Of a DNA stretch of 33,159 bases, positions 23,764 through 30,618 are shown one piece after another. The stretch spans positions 1 to 33,159 of the forward strand of contig URBS01000009.1 of assembly GCA_900546085.1 (NCBI GenBank). The letters run 5' to 3'. This stretch comes from an uncultured Collinsella sp. (lineage in GTDB: Bacteria > Actinomycetota > Coriobacteriia > Coriobacteriales > Coriobacteriaceae). Positions within the stretch are counted from its first letter, which is position 1, and each line of letters opens with the position of its first letter. The position numbers were made by a program, and so were the translations under genes. The notes below the pieces were generated by a model. That model was not told the DNA's origin. It saw nothing but the letters and a program-made list of their open reading frames with translations, and ran no database searches.

Positions 23764-23794
23764 ATTGGTGCAAACCTGTCCCCGATGCACCAAT
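23764..23794. repeat. Small palindromic repeat overlapping the transketolase stop codon
   Basis: Arms ATTGGTGCA (23764-23772) and TGCACCAAT (23786-23794) with CTGTCCCC in the loop. Its last base is part of the TAA stop of the minus-strand transketolase C subunit. Confidence 0.6.
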
Positions 23795-24735
23795 TACTCT
23801 GCGGGAAGGACCTCGGCGACCGTCTTGGCGATTCCCTCGCCCGTCAGGCCGTAGTGCGCGAAGACCTCGGGGCTCGTGCCGGTGATGACCGGCGCATCGG
23901 GCAGGGAGAGGCACTTGACCGGACGCGGGCAGTGCTCACCCACGACCTGCGCGACCATGGAACCCAGGCCGCCGAAGGGACTGTGCTCCTCGACGGTCAC
24001 GACGGCGCGCGTAGCACCGGCGGCCTCGATCACGGCCTCGGCATCGAGCGGTTTGACGCAGTACATATCGAGCACCGTCGCCGAGATGCCCTGCTCGGCC
24101 AGCAGATCGGCGGCGTCCACGGCGTGGCGGACCATCTCACCGGTAGCGACGATCGTCACATCGGTGCCGCGGCGCACCCAGGTGGCGCGATCCATCTGGA
24201 ACGGGCACTCGTCCTCAGTGTACACGTCCTCCACCGGGTTGCGGCCCACGCGGATGTAGGCCGGCTTGTTGTCGGCGACCAGGGCACGCACGAGCTCGGC
24301 GGTCTGGAAGCGATCGCTCGGCAGATACACGCGCATGTTGGGAATCGCGCTCATGGCGGCGATATCCTGTGCGGAGTGATGGCTCATGCCCAAGGCGCCA
24401 TAGGACACGCCGCCCGAGATGCCGATAAGCTTGACGTTGGTGTTGGAGTACGAAACGTCGACCTTGCACTGCTCATACGAGCGCGTGGTCACAAAGGACG
24501 CCGGCGAGGCGGCCCAGGCCTTCTTGCCGCACGAGGCCATACCGGCGGCGATGCTCACCAAGTCCTGCTCGGCGATGCCGACCTCGACGGACTGCTGGGG
24601 ATACTGATCGAAGAACGGCGTGAGCGACGCGGAGCCGCGGGAGTCGGAGCACAGGACGACGATGTCTTTATCGGTTGCGGCGGCCTCGAGCAGCGTGTCG
24701 CAGATAGCCTTGCGGTTGGCGATCTTGTTAGCCAT
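23794..24735 (-). CDS. Transketolase C-terminal subunit (pyrimidine-binding and C domain)
   Basis: A 313-residue subunit that supplies the pyrimidine-binding half of the thiamine diphosphate site. It has VEVGIAEQDLVSIAAGMA with the catalytic Glu that activates the cofactor, the phosphate/substrate segment GALGMSHHSAQDIA, and the C-terminal domain with VTVEEHSPFGGLGS. ATG 24735 lies within the end of the N-subunit gene (8-base overlap) after AAGGAGG, so the two subunits are translationally coupled. It must pair with the N subunit. Split transketolases are common in catabolic operons; in apiose users they act on apulose 4-phosphate. Confidence 0.93.
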   Translation of the reverse strand: MANKIANRKAICDTLLEAAATDKDIVVLCSDSRGSASLTPFFDQYPQQSVEVGIAEQDLVSIAAGMASCGKKAWAASPASFVTTRSYEQCKVDVSYSNTNVKLIGISGGVSYGALGMSHHSAQDIAAMSAIPNMRVYLPSDRFQTAELVRALVADNKPAYIRVGRNPVEDVYTEDECPFQMDRATWVRRGTDVTIVATGEMVRHAVDAADLLAEQGISATVLDMYCVKPLDAEAVIEAAGATRAVVTVEEHSPFGGLGSMVAQVVGEHCPRPVKCLSLPDAPVITGTSPEVFAHYGLTGEGIAKTVAEVLPAE

Positions 24736-25564
24736 TGATGGCCTCCTTATGGGCAGCGAAATCGGCGATGATCTGGGCATATTCCTCGTCGTTGGGCAGG
24801 TGATGATGCCAGGCGGCCTTGTCCTCCATAACCGGCGAGCCGTAGCCCTTCACCGTGTTGAGGATGATGACCGTGGGCTTACCCTTGGTCTCGGTGGCCA
24901 GCGTCAGCGCGGCGTCGATGGCCTGGACGTCGTTGCCCGGAATGGACAGCACGTTCCAACCGAAGGCGGCCCAGCGCTCCTCCTGCGAGTCCTGCTTCAT
25001 GACGTCCTCGGTGCTGCCGCTGATCTGCAGGCGGTTGCGGTCCACGAGCGCGCACAGGTTATCGAGCTGGTAGTTGCCGCCGCTCATGGCGCCCTCCCAG
25101 ACCGAGCCCTCGGCAAGCTCGCCGTCGCCCATGATGGTGTAGACGCGGTAGTCGCGGCCGTCCATCTTGCCGGCAAGCGCCATGCCCACAGCCACGGGCA
25201 GACCGTGACCCAACGAGCCCGAGTTCATCTCGATGCCCTTGAGCTTGTTGTTGGGGTGACCGATGTAGGGGCTGCCGAACTTGGAGAAGCGGGCCTTGAC
25301 GTCATCGAGGTCCAGATAGCCCTCGTGGCAGAGCACCGCGTAGTAGGCCTCCATGGCATGACCCTTAGAGAGCACGAAGCGATCGCGGTTGGGATCGTCG
25401 ACGGTCTCGGGCGAAATGTTGAGATGGTTGGCGTAGAGGGTCATGAGGGCGTCGATCACCGACATGTCGCCGCCGATGTGGCCGCCGGCGCCAGCCATGA
25501 TGATATCGACGCAATCGCGGCGAAGGTCCCAACGCAGGGACTCAAGCTCTTCGATAGTTGCCAT
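24728..25564 (-). CDS. Transketolase N-terminal subunit (thiamine diphosphate-binding)
   Basis: A 278-residue subunit that binds the diphosphate of thiamine diphosphate. Visible motifs are GAGGHIGGDMS (25-35), DRFVLSKGHAMEA, GSLGHGLPVAVGMA and the GDG metal/cofactor motif MGDGELAEGSVWEG. GAGGAGAG precedes ATG 25564, 2 bases after the stop of the isomerase-like gene. It overlaps the C subunit gene. Cytoplasmic; together they transfer a two-carbon unit from a ketose phosphate to glyceraldehyde 3-phosphate or a similar acceptor. Confidence 0.93.
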   Translation of the reverse strand: MATIEELESLRWDLRRDCVDIIMAGAGGHIGGDMSVIDALMTLYANHLNISPETVDDPNRDRFVLSKGHAMEAYYAVLCHEGYLDLDDVKARFSKFGSPYIGHPNNKLKGIEMNSGSLGHGLPVAVGMALAGKMDGRDYRVYTIMGDGELAEGSVWEGAMSGGNYQLDNLCALVDRNRLQISGSTEDVMKQDSQEERWAAFGWNVLSIPGNDVQAIDAALTLATETKGKPTVIILNTVKGYGSPVMEDKAAWHHHLPNDEEYAQIIADFAAHKEAING

Positions 25565-25566
25565 TT

Positions 25567-26967
25567 CTACTCTCCTCGCAGGTAGGCTTTGACGTCTTCT
25601 TCAATCGGGTCGTATAAGTCGGGGGCAATGCCGATGTACTTGCACGCCTCGTAGAGCACCGGCACGACGTTGGCGTGAATGGCGACGCAGTGGTGGATGT
25701 AGGGACCCTCGACGATCTTGGCCTCGAGGCGCTTGAGGTTGTCGACCTCGACCCACAGGTAGGTGCCCATGCCGGCCGGGCCGTCGATGCCGCGGGCATT
25801 GCCCAGCAGCAGCGAGTACTCGCCGTTGTCGCCGTCAAAACGGGCAAGGGTGAGGTCGCCGTGCTTGGCCTCGGCCGTCAGCGCGCCGGGGTGATCGAAC
25901 GCCAGCGGGTAGGTGAGCTTGGGCTTGACGGCCGCACAGCTGCAGGGCCAGGGGCCACAGTGCTGCAGCAGCTCGCCGTTCTCGTTGTCGGGATGACGCA
26001 CGGTCCAGTCGGCGAACATGCCGCGGTGACGGCCCAGATCGGCAGCCTCGACCATCAGCGCGGTGATGGCGCCGTGGATATCTGTCTCGCACACGACGGG
26101 GATACCCATCTCGTTAAGGATGGCGTTGGCGGCGCAGGGCATAATGCCCAACTCGTCCTGCAGGGCGTTCCAGCACTGGATGGCACCGGCGTTGCAACCG
26201 TACTTCTCGACCAAGCGCTTCATGGCGATGGCAAGACCGGCCACAGCGGGGACCTTATCCTCGGGGATGCAGATCTCAAAGCTGTCGGCAATGTGGGCGA
26301 GCATGGCTGCCATGGCCTGCTCGTCGGCCTGGGCGTCGCGCACGGCCTGGACAAGCTCGGTCATGGGGATGGGTGAAAGCTGGATGTTGAACTTCTCGAG
26401 CAGCTCGCCCTCGTTGCACATGGTCGACCAGAAGTCGAACGGACGAGTGGCCATCTGCAGGATGCGGGTGTGCTTGAAGGTCTTGACCACGTTGCACACG
26501 GCCAGGAAGTCCCAGACGCCGCGCTCGAACTCGGGGTCGGTCAGGCGGCAGTTGGTCATGTAGGTGAAGGGCACCTGGAAGCGGCGCAGGACCTTGCCGG
26601 TGGCGAACAGGCCGCACTGGCTATCGCGCAGGCGGGTGCCGTCGGGCTCGGGGCGCTCGTCGCGCGGACCCCACAGCAGCACGGGCAGACCGAGCTCGCG
26701 GGCAAGGCGGGCGCAAACGTACTCGGTACCAAAGTTGGCGTGGCACAGCATGATGCCATCGACGCCCTCGGCGCGGAACTTCTCGACGATAGGCGCGATA
26801 TGGCTGTCGTCGAACAGCAGGCCCTCGTCGTTGATGTCGTCGATATCCACGATGTCGACGCCGATCTCGCGCAGGCGATCAGCCGTAAGGCCGCGATACT
26901 TGATCGCGTCCGGCGCGCTAAAGATGCTGCGGCGCGTGGGCACGAAACCGAGCCTGATCTTATCCAT
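25567..26967 (-). CDS. L-fucose/L-arabinose isomerase superfamily protein (sugar isomerase)
   Basis: A 466-residue protein of the FucI/AraA-type fold. The N-terminal part is Rossmann-like (LGFVPTRRSIFSAPDA, GVDGIMLCHANFGTE). Candidate metal residues, by family analogy, are Glu272 in LQDELG, Asp296 in CETDIHGA and His425/His426 in YIHHCVAIH. GGGGAGGAC precedes ATG 26967. It is first in an operon with both transketolase subunits and the FGGY kinase, under a cluster of TGTTTA half-sites. An aldose-to-ketose isomerase making the kinase substrate is the best role. I do not know whether this family includes the described apiose isomerase, so the substrate is open. Confidence 0.83.
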   Translation of the reverse strand: MDKIRLGFVPTRRSIFSAPDAIKYRGLTADRLREIGVDIVDIDDINDEGLLFDDSHIAPIVEKFRAEGVDGIMLCHANFGTEYVCARLARELGLPVLLWGPRDERPEPDGTRLRDSQCGLFATGKVLRRFQVPFTYMTNCRLTDPEFERGVWDFLAVCNVVKTFKHTRILQMATRPFDFWSTMCNEGELLEKFNIQLSPIPMTELVQAVRDAQADEQAMAAMLAHIADSFEICIPEDKVPAVAGLAIAMKRLVEKYGCNAGAIQCWNALQDELGIMPCAANAILNEMGIPVVCETDIHGAITALMVEAADLGRHRGMFADWTVRHPDNENGELLQHCGPWPCSCAAVKPKLTYPLAFDHPGALTAEAKHGDLTLARFDGDNGEYSLLLGNARGIDGPAGMGTYLWVEVDNLKRLEAKIVEGPYIHHCVAIHANVVPVLYEACKYIGIAPDLYDPIEEDVKAYLRGE

Positions 26968-26994
26968 GTACGTCCTCCCCTAATCACATGTTCA

Positions 26995-27053
26995 GTAAAC
27001 AGACGCATGTTTCGTTTTGTTCTGTTTACTAAATGTTTTACTCTTTTGTTTAG
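26995..27053. promoter_or_regulatory. Operator cluster before the isomerase/transketolase operon
   Basis: Half-sites GTAAACA (26995-27001), TGTTT (27008-27012), TGTTTAC (27023-27029), TGTTTTAC (27034-27041) and TGTTTAG (27047-27053) lie 28-86 bases before the start codon. GTAAACA and TGTTTcg form a near-palindrome with a 6-base gap. CTAAACGG and GTAAACGG boxes follow at 27073-27102. The DNA is AT-rich and the LacI gene lies just beyond. Confidence 0.6.
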
Positions 27054-27133
27054 TAGTTTAGCGCGAAAGTCCCGTAAACGGTAGAGAAATCAGCCTAAAC
27101 GGTATGTAAACAATCTGAACATACAAGGGCAAC

Positions 27134-27159
27134 AAAAAGAGGGCCCCGTAGGACCCTCT
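27134..27159 (-). terminator. Intrinsic terminator of the LacI gene
   Basis: Stem AGAGGGTCC/GGGCCCTCT in the minus-strand RNA (27159-27151 and 27146-27138, one G-U), loop of 4, followed by TTTTTG. It separates the regulator from the isomerase operon promoter. Confidence 0.85.
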
Positions 27160-27227
27160 CTCTTGGTAGCGTCATATATGGTTGCCTTTGGCGGACTTTT
27201 CCGCTCTGAGGTCTGGCGCCGTTCTGC

Positions 27228-28238
27228 CTAGATTTCGCGCACGCTCTGGCGCTCGACAAAATAGGTCGATACGGCCGTTTTGCAGATATAGCTCTTGGGA
27301 TTGCGGATGTTGCCCACCAGGCGGCGCACCGCGATCTCGCCCACCTCGTGCTTGGGAACGTGCACCGTGGTGAGCGGCGGGTTGGAGAAGGCACCCAGAG
27401 ATAGGTCGTCAAAGCCGATGATCGAGACATCGTCGGGCACACGTATGCCGTGCTCGTTGAGCGCGCGCATGGCACCCACGGCGAGCACGTCGTTCTCGGC
27501 AAAGAAAGCCGTCGGCAGGTCGTCGTGCGAGACGCTGTCGAGCCACACGCCCATGTCGCGATAGGCACCCTCGAGCGTGGTGCCCAACGTGACACGCCAT
27601 GCCGGATTGGCCTCGAGGCCCGCGTCCTCAAGCGCTTGGCGATAGCCGCGCTCGCGATCCTTAAAGTTGCGAATACGAAGGTCGCCCGCCAGATAGCCGA
27701 TCTGCTTGTGGCCTTTCTCGATAAGGTAGTCCACGGCGCGCAGCACCGAATCGGTGTTGGCAATGACCACGGCGTCGAAATACTGGCGATCGCTCCAGCC
27801 ATCGAGCACAATCAGGTGGGCGGCGGCGTTAGCGAACAGGGCGTAGTCCTCCTCGCCCAACTCCGTACCCATTAGCACAATGGCGGCGGACGGATCGGCG
27901 ATCAGGCCCTCGACCTGCGGGCGCACGGCGTCCAGGTCGCTAAAGTCGAGCGAGACAAAGCTCGTGCTCATGCCGTGGCGACGCGCCTGACGCTCCACGC
28001 CCTCAATAACCGCGGGATGGAAGGTGCTCTCGTCCAGGATGGCACCCGTCTTGCGCGCAAGCACGAACTGGATACTCTCGAGCTGCGTCGACTGCTGGTA
28101 TCCGAGCGATTGTGCGCACTCCAGGATGACCTTGGCGGTCTCCTCGCTCACGCTGCGCTTGCGGTTGAGCGCGTTGGACACGGTCGCAGGCGAAAAACCG
28201 GTGATGCGGCTGATCTCGCGAACACTTGCTTTAGCCAT
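27228..28238 (-). CDS. LacI-family transcriptional regulator
   Basis: A 336-residue repressor or dual regulator. Residues 1-55 form the helix-turn-helix and hinge (REISRITGFSPATVSNALN; SLGY). The periplasmic-binding-like effector domain follows (70-330), with QIGYLAGD, AFFAENDVLAVGAMRAL and SIIGFDDLSLG. AGGGGGAAC lies before ATG 28238; the longer in-frame start at 28319 is unsupported. It lies upstream of the isomerase operon on the same strand, and its own promoter overlaps a palindrome, which suggests autoregulation. A sugar or sugar phosphate of the pathway is the likely effector. Confidence 0.94.
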   Translation of the reverse strand: MAKASVREISRITGFSPATVSNALNRKRSVSEETAKVILECAQSLGYQQSTQLESIQFVLARKTGAILDESTFHPAVIEGVERQARRHGMSTSFVSLDFSDLDAVRPQVEGLIADPSAAIVLMGTELGEEDYALFANAAAHLIVLDGWSDRQYFDAVVIANTDSVLRAVDYLIEKGHKQIGYLAGDLRIRNFKDRERGYRQALEDAGLEANPAWRVTLGTTLEGAYRDMGVWLDSVSHDDLPTAFFAENDVLAVGAMRALNEHGIRVPDDVSIIGFDDLSLGAFSNPPLTTVHVPKHEVGEIAVRRLVGNIRNPKSYICKTAVSTYFVERQSVREI

Positions 28239-28320
28239 TGTTCCCCCTAGTAACGGTCGCGGTCGAGCATCGTGGCCTGACCGCCCCGTGACTCGATAAC
28301 TAAACGACCGCAAATTCAAT

Positions 28321-28367
28321 CTAAACAGAATAGTAAATGTTTAATAGCTAGTTTAGCCTGTTGTCAA
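28321..28367 (-). promoter_or_regulatory. Promoter of the LacI gene with overlapping operator half-sites
   Basis: Minus strand: TTGACA (28367-28362), 17-base spacer, TTAAAC (28344-28339) as a weak -10. The palindromic box TAAATGTTTA (28334-28343) covers the -10, with CTAAACA (28321-28327) and GTTTAG (28351-28356) beside it. This fits autorepression. Confidence 0.6.
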
Positions 28368-28415
28368 GCAAAGTGGTGCGACTATTCCCCCAACGGGCAC
28401 ATTTACTCGGTAGCT

Positions 28416-28454
28416 AAAAAAGCCCCGTCCCAAATTGACTACATGGGGCGGGGC
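28416..28454 (-). terminator. Intrinsic terminator of the ribokinase/nucleoside hydrolase operon
   Basis: Arms GCCCCGTCCCA (28422-28432) and TGGGGCGGGGC (28444-28454), one mismatch, followed on the minus strand by TTTTTT. The sequence belongs to the repeat family seen at 22042-22124. Confidence 0.85.
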
Positions 28455-28465
28455 GTGAAAAACAT

Positions 28466-29440
28466 TTAGCCCAGGACGCGGGCCATACGCGCCTTGAACT
28501 CGGACAGAAAGCGCGGGGCGTCGACGGTCAGCGCCACGAGTGCGCTCTTGTCGGGATCGGCCACACGGCGCTCATCGCAGATGGTGCGGCCGCGATACTC
28601 GCCAAGCAGGTCGATGCGCAAGTTACAGCCGAGCGCGCCCACGAGCGTGGGGTCAATCGCCACGGCGACGGCAAGCGGATCGTGCAGCGCGCAGCCACCC
28701 AGGTAGGAGGCGTTCATCTCGTACGAGCCAATGTAGTGCTCCACCATGCTCGCAAACGCGCAACCGGCCATGGTGCCCGAGCCCGTCCAGCCGGCAATGT
28801 CGCGACGCGTGAGCACCACGCGATGCGTCACATCCAGCCCCACCATAGTGAGCTTGCGGCCCGAACGCAGCACGGCATCGGCCGCCTCGGGATCACTTGC
28901 CATGTTGGCCTCGGCGCCCGCGCTCACGTTTCCGGGCACGGTGAGCGCACCGCCCATCACGACCACGCGACCGATAGACATCATCGCCGCCGCATCGCGC
29001 TCCAAGGCAAGTGCCAGGTTGGAGAGCGGGCCGGTCGCAACGTAGACCAGATTGGGACCATAGGTGCGCGCGGCATCAATCAGGTAATCGACCGCCGCGT
29101 TACCGTCGGCCGACGTCGCCCCCACCGGCTCGTACGGCGACGCGGGCACGCTCGCCCCGCCAATGCCGTTCTTGCCGTGAATGAGCGTGGTGGACGCCGG
29201 CGGTGTATAGGGCTCAGTCGCCTTAATGGGACGATCGGCGCCCAGGTACACCGGCACCTCGGGACGACCCAACAGGTCGAGCACCGCCAGGCAGTTGTGC
29301 GCCGATTGCTCGACGCGCACGTTGCCAAAGCACGTGGTGATGCCCACGAGCTCCACCTCGGGGCTCGCGATGGCATAGGCCAGCGCCATCGCATCGTCCA
29401 CACCCATATCCAGATCAAGGATCAGCTTCTTGGTTGCCAT
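28466..29440 (-). CDS. Nucleoside hydrolase (IunH family)
   Basis: A 324-residue enzyme that hydrolyses the N-glycosidic bond of ribonucleosides to free base and ribose. The calcium/ribose site motif is LDLDMGVDDAMAL (8-20; Asp9, Asp11, Asp15, Asp16). VYVATGPLSNLALAL, VVVMGGAL and the C-terminal CALHDPLAVA are also present. Full length. A GGAG site lies about 8 bases before ATG 29440. It is 30 bases after the ribokinase gene and co-transcribed with it, so freed ribose is phosphorylated at once. Base preference cannot be told from the sequence. Confidence 0.93.
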   Translation of the reverse strand: MATKKLILDLDMGVDDAMALAYAIASPEVELVGITTCFGNVRVEQSAHNCLAVLDLLGRPEVPVYLGADRPIKATEPYTPPASTTLIHGKNGIGGASVPASPYEPVGATSADGNAAVDYLIDAARTYGPNLVYVATGPLSNLALALERDAAAMMSIGRVVVMGGALTVPGNVSAGAEANMASDPEAADAVLRSGRKLTMVGLDVTHRVVLTRRDIAGWTGSGTMAGCAFASMVEHYIGSYEMNASYLGGCALHDPLAVAVAIDPTLVGALGCNLRIDLLGEYRGRTICDERRVADPDKSALVALTVDAPRFLSEFKARMARVLG

Positions 29441-29470
29441 TGTTCTACTCCGCTTCTCCGTCTTTATCGT

Positions 29471-30433
29471 TTAACCAAACCAATGTTCAACTTCGGCACG
29501 CGTGGGAATCGATTGCTGAGCGCCCAGGCGCGACACCGTCACCGCCGAGGCGCGAGCACCCGCGGCCATGCACTCAAAGAGCGGCAAGCCCTCTAGGCGA
29601 GCCGCCGCCAACGCGCCGATAAACGTATCGCCGGCCGCCGTGGTGTCGACCACCGAGCTCGAAAGCGCCGGCATGCGCAGCAGCTCGCCGTCATCACCGA
29701 GCGTAACCGAGCCGGCACCGCCCAGCGTAATGACCGCGGCGCCAGCGCCTTTGCCGAGCAGGGCATTAAGCGCTTCGACACAACTCGCGTCATCTGCGGG
29801 CAGAATGCCCGTCAACGCCTGGCATTCGGTCTCGTTGGGGCAGACCAGGTCGACTGCGGGCCACGCACCCGCCGGCAGGGCGCAGGCCGGTGCGGGGTTA
29901 AAGACCGTATAGAACCCCAGCCTGTGGGCGCAAGAGAGCGCTGCGGCCGTCGCCGCAAGGTCACATTCGCCCTGGGCGATAAAGACGCTTCCGGCAGCCG
30001 GGGCAATCTCTCTGGCGCCTCCGTCGAGCCCATCGGCCACCAGGCGCCTCAGCGCACAGGCCACATCATCGCCTGCAAGCGCATGGTTGGCACCCGGCGA
30101 CAGCACGATGCGGTTGTCGCTCTCACAGCGAATGATGGTCGCCGTGCCCGTCTCCACGTCGTCGCGCCGCGCCACGAACTCAACGCCCACGCCGGCATCC
30201 TGAAGCCCCGCCACCAGCGCATCGCCAAACGCATCGCGCCCGACCGCGCCGATCATGCACGTGTGCGCACCCATGCGCGCGGCGGCGACGGCCTGGTTAG
30301 CGCCCTTGCCACCAGCATTGGTGATAAAACCGCTGCCACCGACTGTCTCGCCCGCGCGCGGCATGCGCTCGCACGCCACCGAAAGGTCCATGTTCATACT
30401 GCCGAACACCGCAACAATGCCGTTGTCTGCCAT
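29471..30433 (-). CDS. rbsK: Ribokinase (PfkB family)
   Basis: A 320-residue sugar kinase making ribose 5-phosphate. It begins with VAVFGSMNMDLSV, has the PfkB signature GGKGANQAVAAARMG (about 41-55) and the C-terminal DTTAAGDTFIGAL motif with the catalytic Asp. GGAGG precedes ATG 30433; an upstream in-frame start at 30466 is unlikely. It leads a two-gene operon with nucleoside hydrolase under a promoter with a GTTCAC/GTGAAC palindrome. The partner gene supports ribose as substrate. Confidence 0.9.
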   Translation of the reverse strand: MADNGIVAVFGSMNMDLSVACERMPRAGETVGGSGFITNAGGKGANQAVAAARMGAHTCMIGAVGRDAFGDALVAGLQDAGVGVEFVARRDDVETGTATIIRCESDNRIVLSPGANHALAGDDVACALRRLVADGLDGGAREIAPAAGSVFIAQGECDLAATAAALSCAHRLGFYTVFNPAPACALPAGAWPAVDLVCPNETECQALTGILPADDASCVEALNALLGKGAGAAVITLGGAGSVTLGDDGELLRMPALSSSVVDTTAAGDTFIGALAAARLEGLPLFECMAAGARASAVTVSRLGAQQSIPTRAEVEHWFG

Positions 30434-30495
30434 GGAAACCTCCTCGTCTGCAGGCCTTACGCCCACCGTCGGCGTCGATCGCGCGCTCTCGCACC

Positions 30496-30525
30496 CCTAT
30501 AACTTTAGTTCACTTTGATGTGAAC
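30496..30525 (-). promoter_or_regulatory. Promoter of the ribokinase operon with an inverted-repeat operator
   Basis: Minus strand: TTCACA (30524-30519), 17-base spacer, TATAGG (30501-30496). The inverted repeat GTTCAC-6-GTGAAC (30508-30525) covers the -35 and part of the spacer, a typical repressor site. No regulator gene is adjacent. Confidence 0.55.
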
Positions 30526-30618
30526 GCACCCTTGAGGTTGCGCCAGCAGCAAGCAATCACAGGAGCAGGCAGCTACAATGAATATGTGCCGATTATTCTC
30601 GTCATTGGATGATGTTTT

